Translations under genes and position numbers: made by a program
Part shown: positions 5,141 to 7,684 of the stretch, piece after piece
Layout: the number at the start of each line of letters is the position of its first letter
Position numbering within the stretch: the first letter of the stretch is position 1
The notes under the pieces: generated by a model
Databases searched by the model: none
What the model was told of the DNA's origin: nothing
What the model saw: only the letters and a program-made list of their open reading frames with translations
Assembly: GCA_005772945.1 (NCBI GenBank)
Contig: SXIE01000114.1
Location: 1-7,684, forward strand
Reading direction: 5' to 3'
Source: Pseudomonadota bacterium
GTDB lineage: Bacteria; Myxococcota; UBA9042; PHBI01
Length of the DNA: 7,684 nucleotides

Positions 5141-5772
5141 GGCGCGTCACCGGCCAAGCGGCGTGCGATCGGGATATCGGCGGCCGCGAGGTCGAAGGCG
5201 GCGAGGTCCGCCGGCTCGACCCACGCGAGGCGATCGTGGTCCGCGAGGACCCAGTGTCCGCCGTTCAGCGTGGCTTCCCAGGCGGCGAGCGCGATCTGCC
5301 CGCCCTGTCGTGGGTCGCTGCCGTAGTCGTGGACGTGCTCCATCACGAACGCGCCGATCGTGACGATGACGCCGAGCTCCTCGGCGAGCTCGCGCACGAG
5401 GCACTGCGGGCCGTCCTCGCCGGGCTCGAGCTTTCCGCCGGGCAGCTCCCACTGGCCCGCGTGGCGCTTGCCGGGCTTGCGGCGCGTCAGGAGGATCGCG
5501 CGTGCGGAGGTCGGCGCGGCGTAGCCGGCCTCGAACGGCGCGTGCCCGAGCGAGGCCCACGCGGCGTCCGGGCCGCCCGGGACGGACGGGACGCCCTGGA
5601 CAAACTCGCGGGCAGCCTCGCTACGGGGTCCGAGGCGAACCCCACAACCGCTTCGCGGTCTTCCCGGGGCCCCTGCCCCGGTCGAGGCGTCGAGCGGAGC
5701 TCGCCGCGAGGCCTTCGCGAGAGTGAACGCTCCCGGGCGGATGACGGCGGCGGCGACGCGGAGCGGCATCAT
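5137..5772 (-). CDS. MutT-type Nudix hydrolase with a large in-frame internal insertion
   Basis: 211 residues. Nudix enzymes hydrolyse nucleoside diphosphates linked to another group; MutT-like members clean up oxidised dNTPs or related nucleotides. The Nudix box is intact: Gly113, x5, Glu119, x7, Arg127-Glu128-Leu129-x-Glu131-Glu132-x-Gly134-Val135. Other MutT features are RRKPGKRHAGQWELPGG (97-113) and the C-terminal AWVEPADLAAFDL (183-195). The first strand, VAAAVIRPG (6-14), should run straight into ILLTRR (93-98). Instead about 75 residues rich in Gly, Pro, Ala and Arg (15-89) lie between them, and removing them gives a normal-length protein. The start ATG overlaps the acetyltransferase stop (TAATG); the next codon is also ATG. 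The stop overlaps the YkgJ start (GTGA). The catalytic box suggests a possibly active enzyme if the insert loops out; substrate unknown. Confidence 0.9.
   Translation of the reverse strand: MMPLRVAAAVIRPGAFTLAKASRRAPLDASTGAGAPGRPRSGCGVRLGPRSEAAREFVQGVPSVPGGPDAAWASLGHAPFEAGYAAPTSARAILLTRRKPGKRHAGQWELPGGKLEPGEDGPQCLVRELAEELGVIVTIGAFVMEHVHDYGSDPRQGGQIALAAWEATLNGGHWVLADHDRLAWVEPADLAAFDLAAADIPIARRLAGDAP
5506..5730 (-). repeat. Candidate palindromic repeat element inserted in frame in the Nudix gene
   Basis: These 225 bp encode residues 15-89 of the Nudix protein, which have no counterpart in ordinary MutT proteins. Six short stem-loops lie in 5566-5719: 5705-5709/5715-5719, 5691-5695/5699-5703 (CGAGC, GCTCG), 5664-5670/5675-5681 (CCGGGGC, GCCCCGG), 5647-5651/5655-5659 (ACCGC, GCGGT), 5615-5620/5631-5636 (GCCTCG, CGAGGC) and 5566-5572/5576-5583 with one bulge. 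Codons 31-60 end in A or T in 11 of 30 cases, including AGA, TGT and TTT, against 3 of 60 in codons 101-160. Codons 61-89 look native, so the element may be nearer 130-150 bp (about 5600-5735). I see no clear target-site duplication and no second copy in the window. The mobile origin is inference. Confidence 0.55.
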
Positions 5773-6971
5773 TAGAACATGTCCTGGGGCCAGGCCGCCG
5801 GACCTGCCAGGAGCGCGTCCGCCGCTGCGATGCCCGCCGCGTTCGCGTCGGCGCGCCCCATCTGGACGAGCGCGCGTGCGCTGACGGCGCCCGTGAAGAG
5901 CGCGGCGAGCCCGCGCGCGTCGGTCGTCAGCGTGGCGTCGGCCGTGCCGTGGGTGGCACCGGCGTGGACCTCGGCCTGGCCGTCCCCGACCTCGATGCGC
6001 CACGGCCCGGCGTTCTCCGGGACGAGGTCGTCGACGACGTTCAGCCCGAGGGACGTCCTCACGTGCGCCGGGTATCCGCGCTTTGTGAATGCCGTTGACA
6101 CATCGAGGACGCGCAGAAGCCAGGGCTGCGCCTGGCGGACCTCCCAGCTCTGGGCGGGCAGGGCGAGCGTGATCGCATCGACCGCGGCCCCGCGGTACGT
6201 GAGCGTGTCGGCGGCCGCGGCGCAATCGCGCAGCCACGCCAGCAGGTGCGCGAGCGCGGCGGGCGTCGCGGCGTGCCACGCTTTGAGATCGTAGGCGACG
6301 TGGGCGACGGCCGTCGGCTCGGGGGCGGACAGGACGGCGTAGCCCTCGGGGCGGCCGTCGCGCGCGAAGACGACGGCGCGTGCGTCGTCGCGAAAGATGC
6401 GCCCCCAGAAGAACGGCCCGCGCCCGAGCTGTCCGTTGTCGCCGGGGTGGTTGGCGAGCCACGCGCGTTCGTAGGCCTCGATGCCGGCGCGGTCCGCGGG
6501 CAGGACCGTCAGCGTGCGCGCCCCGACGTCGCGCCCGAGCTCGCGCAGGCGGATCTGGCGGACGTGAATCGATCCCGCCTGCTCATAGCCGAGCTTGCGA
6601 TAGAGCGGAAACGTCGACGCGTAGAGCGCGGCGAGGCCGAAGCCAAGGGCGCGTGCATGCGCATGCAAGTGTCGCAGGAGGCGCGACGAGACACCCTGGC
6701 CACGCACCTCGGGTAGCGTCACGACGCCCGAGACGCCCGCCAGCGGCTGCGCGCGCCCGCCCCACCATTGCTCGGCGCGCGCGATGGCGGCGCCCGCGAC
6801 GACGCGCCCATCGCGCTCGGCGAGCCAGAGGTCGTCGCGCCGAAAGAGGCTCGCCCAATGGAGCGTCTGGGCGCGGCTCCGTGCGAGGCCGAAGGCGGCG
6901 ATCAGCACGTCGGCGTAGGCCTCGAGGTCGGCGTCGTCGGCGGCTTGGCGGAGCGTGTCGCGCGCGGTCAT
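5772..6971 (-). CDS. Eis-like GNAT-family N-acetyltransferase
   Basis: 399 residues with the three-part Eis architecture: an N-terminal GNAT domain (about 1-145), a second divergent GNAT-like domain (about 150-285) and a C-terminal sterol-carrier-protein-like domain (about 290-399). Acetyl-CoA motif A is VVTLPEVRGQGVSSRLL (83-99). LYASTFPLYRKLGYEQAG (116-133) matches the Eis region with the catalytic tyrosine, probably Tyr124. The protein ends PQDMF; in Eis the C-terminal carboxylate of a final Phe takes part in catalysis, and Phe399 is kept here. Mycobacterial Eis acetylates aminoglycosides and other amines, but the substrate of this homologue cannot be told from sequence. ATG 6971 has only a weak AAGAG 6 nt upstream. 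The TAA overlaps the Nudix ATG, so the two are probably translationally coupled. Confidence 0.92.
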   Translation of the reverse strand: MTARDTLRQAADDADLEAYADVLIAAFGLARSRAQTLHWASLFRRDDLWLAERDGRVVAGAAIARAEQWWGGRAQPLAGVSGVVTLPEVRGQGVSSRLLRHLHAHARALGFGLAALYASTFPLYRKLGYEQAGSIHVRQIRLRELGRDVGARTLTVLPADRAGIEAYERAWLANHPGDNGQLGRGPFFWGRIFRDDARAVVFARDGRPEGYAVLSAPEPTAVAHVAYDLKAWHAATPAALAHLLAWLRDCAAAADTLTYRGAAVDAITLALPAQSWEVRQAQPWLLRVLDVSTAFTKRGYPAHVRTSLGLNVVDDLVPENAGPWRIEVGDGQAEVHAGATHGTADATLTTDARGLAALFTGAVSARALVQMGRADANAAGIAAADALLAGPAAWPQDMF

Positions 6972-6999
6972 GCCGGACTCTTACGTGGCACGCGCGGCG

Positions 7000-7011
7000 G
7001 GCGCAAGCGCC
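7000..7011 (-). terminator. Short GC hairpin in the gap before the acetyltransferase gene (weak terminator candidate)
   Basis: GGCGC and GCGCC pair around two bases (plus-strand GGCGCAAGCGCC) 9 nt after the stop of the upstream gene. No T-tract follows, and the gap is only 48 nt, so it may be a chance palindrome or a transcript-end stabiliser. Confidence 0.2.
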
Positions 7012-7019
7012 TCAGGGCC

Positions 7020-7684
7020 TCAGGGGCAGGGGACGGTGATGCCCTCGCGCGCGAGAAAACGATCGAGCAGGAAACGCACCGGCGCTCCGCCGCGGATCTG
7101 GACGGACTCGGCGCGCGCGGCGCCGCGAGCGTCGGTAACAATGAGCGGAAAGCGCTCGCGGTGGGTCGTGCCTTCGGCGAGCCGAAAGGTCGCGGAGGCG
7201 CGCTCGAAGCCGAGCGGCTTCTTGCCGCAGCCCTGGTAGTGCACGACGATCTGGAGGTCGGCGATGTCGGCCGCGAGGTCGCCCGTGCCGAGCGCCACCT
7301 CGAGCAGGTCACCCTGGGTCGTCATGCGAAGGCCATCGAAGGCGCGCAGATCGGTTGCGCCGAGCGACTGGGGCGGCGCCGTGAGTCCCGCGCGCATGAG
7401 GCGCGTGCCGTCGGGCCCATCGCGGTAGTCCGAGCGTCGTTGCTCGGGCGCGCACGAATCGCTGCCGTCGAAGACCTGAATCCGCGGGAACGCGGCCTCG
7501 CGCGCCATGAAGCTGACGATCGCGCCCTTCTTCGCGAGCCACGTCGCGGGCGCGTCCACCTCGAGCGGCGTGAAGCCCGCCATCGGGACGAGATCGGACC
7601 ACACCGCCTCGAAGCCGCGGCATGAACGCGTGCCGCCGACCGCGAGCTCGGTGACGACCCTGTAACGCAGCTCGCTCGCGAAGA
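7020..7684 (-). CDS. Unrecognised protein with four cysteines, 5' end cut by the window
   Basis: The frame is open from the right edge to a TGA at 7022-7020, leaving 220 visible residues; the true start lies outside the window. A GTG at 7604 could begin a 194-residue version, but the upstream codons read as ordinary coding sequence (ELRYRVVTELAVGGTRSCRGFEAVW), so a 5'-partial gene is more likely. Visible features are four well-spaced cysteines (fragment residues 21, 77, 152 and 219, the last in a terminal PCP), a mixed alpha/beta pattern and no membrane helix in the visible part. Four cysteines would allow two disulfides, so an exported protein is possible but unproven. I do not recognise the family. 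It is 48 nt upstream of the acetyltransferase gene on the same strand. Confidence 0.7.
   Translation of the reverse strand, partial: FASELRYRVVTELAVGGTRSCRGFEAVWSDLVPMAGFTPLEVDAPATWLAKKGAIVSFMAREAAFPRIQVFDGSDSCAPEQRRSDYRDGPDGTRLMRAGLTAPPQSLGATDLRAFDGLRMTTQGDLLEVALGTGDLAADIADLQIVVHYQGCGKKPLGFERASATFRLAEGTTHRERFPLIVTDARGAARAESVQIRGGAPVRFLLDRFLAREGITVPCP

Noticed and set aside
4673..5150. Upstream extension of the YceI-like frame to 5150
   Set aside because: The extension overlaps the YkgJ gene out of frame and is Arg-rich without motifs. The GTGA overlap at 4673 gives a natural start.
5506..5730. Intein inside the Nudix gene
   Set aside because: The insert is only about 75 residues and lacks intein splicing motifs: there is no Cys/Ser at the first position, no His-Asn at the end and no Hint-fold blocks.
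5773..6462. Upstream extension of the Nudix frame to 6462
   Set aside because: It overlaps the acetyltransferase out of frame with a low-complexity Arg-rich product; the TAATG junction at 5772 is the natural start.
7011..7029. Direct repeat TCAGGGCC/TCAGGGG around the stop of the four-cysteine gene
   Set aside because: Only two short imperfect copies in GC-rich DNA, partly in coding sequence; not distinguishable from chance.

Overview
The window is very GC-rich (roughly 70% by eye, with C or G at almost every third codon position). Every gene I can support is on the minus strand, so transcription runs from high to low coordinates. Codon use, frequent GTG/TTG starts, tight packing and a predicted outer-membrane barrel suggest a high-GC Gram-negative bacterium. 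A myxobacterial (Myxococcota, formerly deltaproteobacterial) host fits best, but that is inference and not proven by any marker gene here.

Layout in the direction of transcription: (1) the C-terminal part of an unrecognised four-cysteine protein (7684-7020); (2) a compact run of an Eis-like GNAT acetyltransferase (6971-5772), a MutT-type Nudix hydrolase (5772-5137), a YkgJ-type cysteine-cluster protein (5140-4670) and a three-helix membrane protein ending in half of a YceI domain (4673-3861), linked by TAATG or GTGA stop/start overlaps; (3) a small His/Cys-rich exported-looking protein (3853-3437); (4) a 108-nt gap with repeats and palindromes; (5) a metal-uptake unit: an outer-membrane beta-barrel protein (3328-2030), a ZnuA-like metal-binding lipocalin-unrelated solute-binding protein of the cluster A-I/PF01297 type (2019-958) and a ZnuB-like ABC-3 permease (961-1, cut by the window edge). 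The ABC ATPase is not in the window.

The metal unit reads as an envelope-spanning uptake route: barrel in the outer membrane, binding protein in the periplasm, permease in the inner membrane. Three histidines plus an aspartate at the binding-protein metal site favour zinc. The small His/Cys-rich protein just upstream may belong to the same metal theme.

The most unusual signal is in the Nudix gene. About 75 codons are inserted in frame between the first beta strand and the rest of the fold. Removing them restores a normal-length Nudix N-terminus. The inserted DNA holds a run of short perfect hairpins, and its first part has codon use unlike its surroundings. It looks like a palindromic repeat element tolerated inside a protein, comparable in principle to the Rickettsia palindromic elements. 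Second is the YceI gene, whose domain stops about halfway and reads into a short AT-richer, promoter-like tail.
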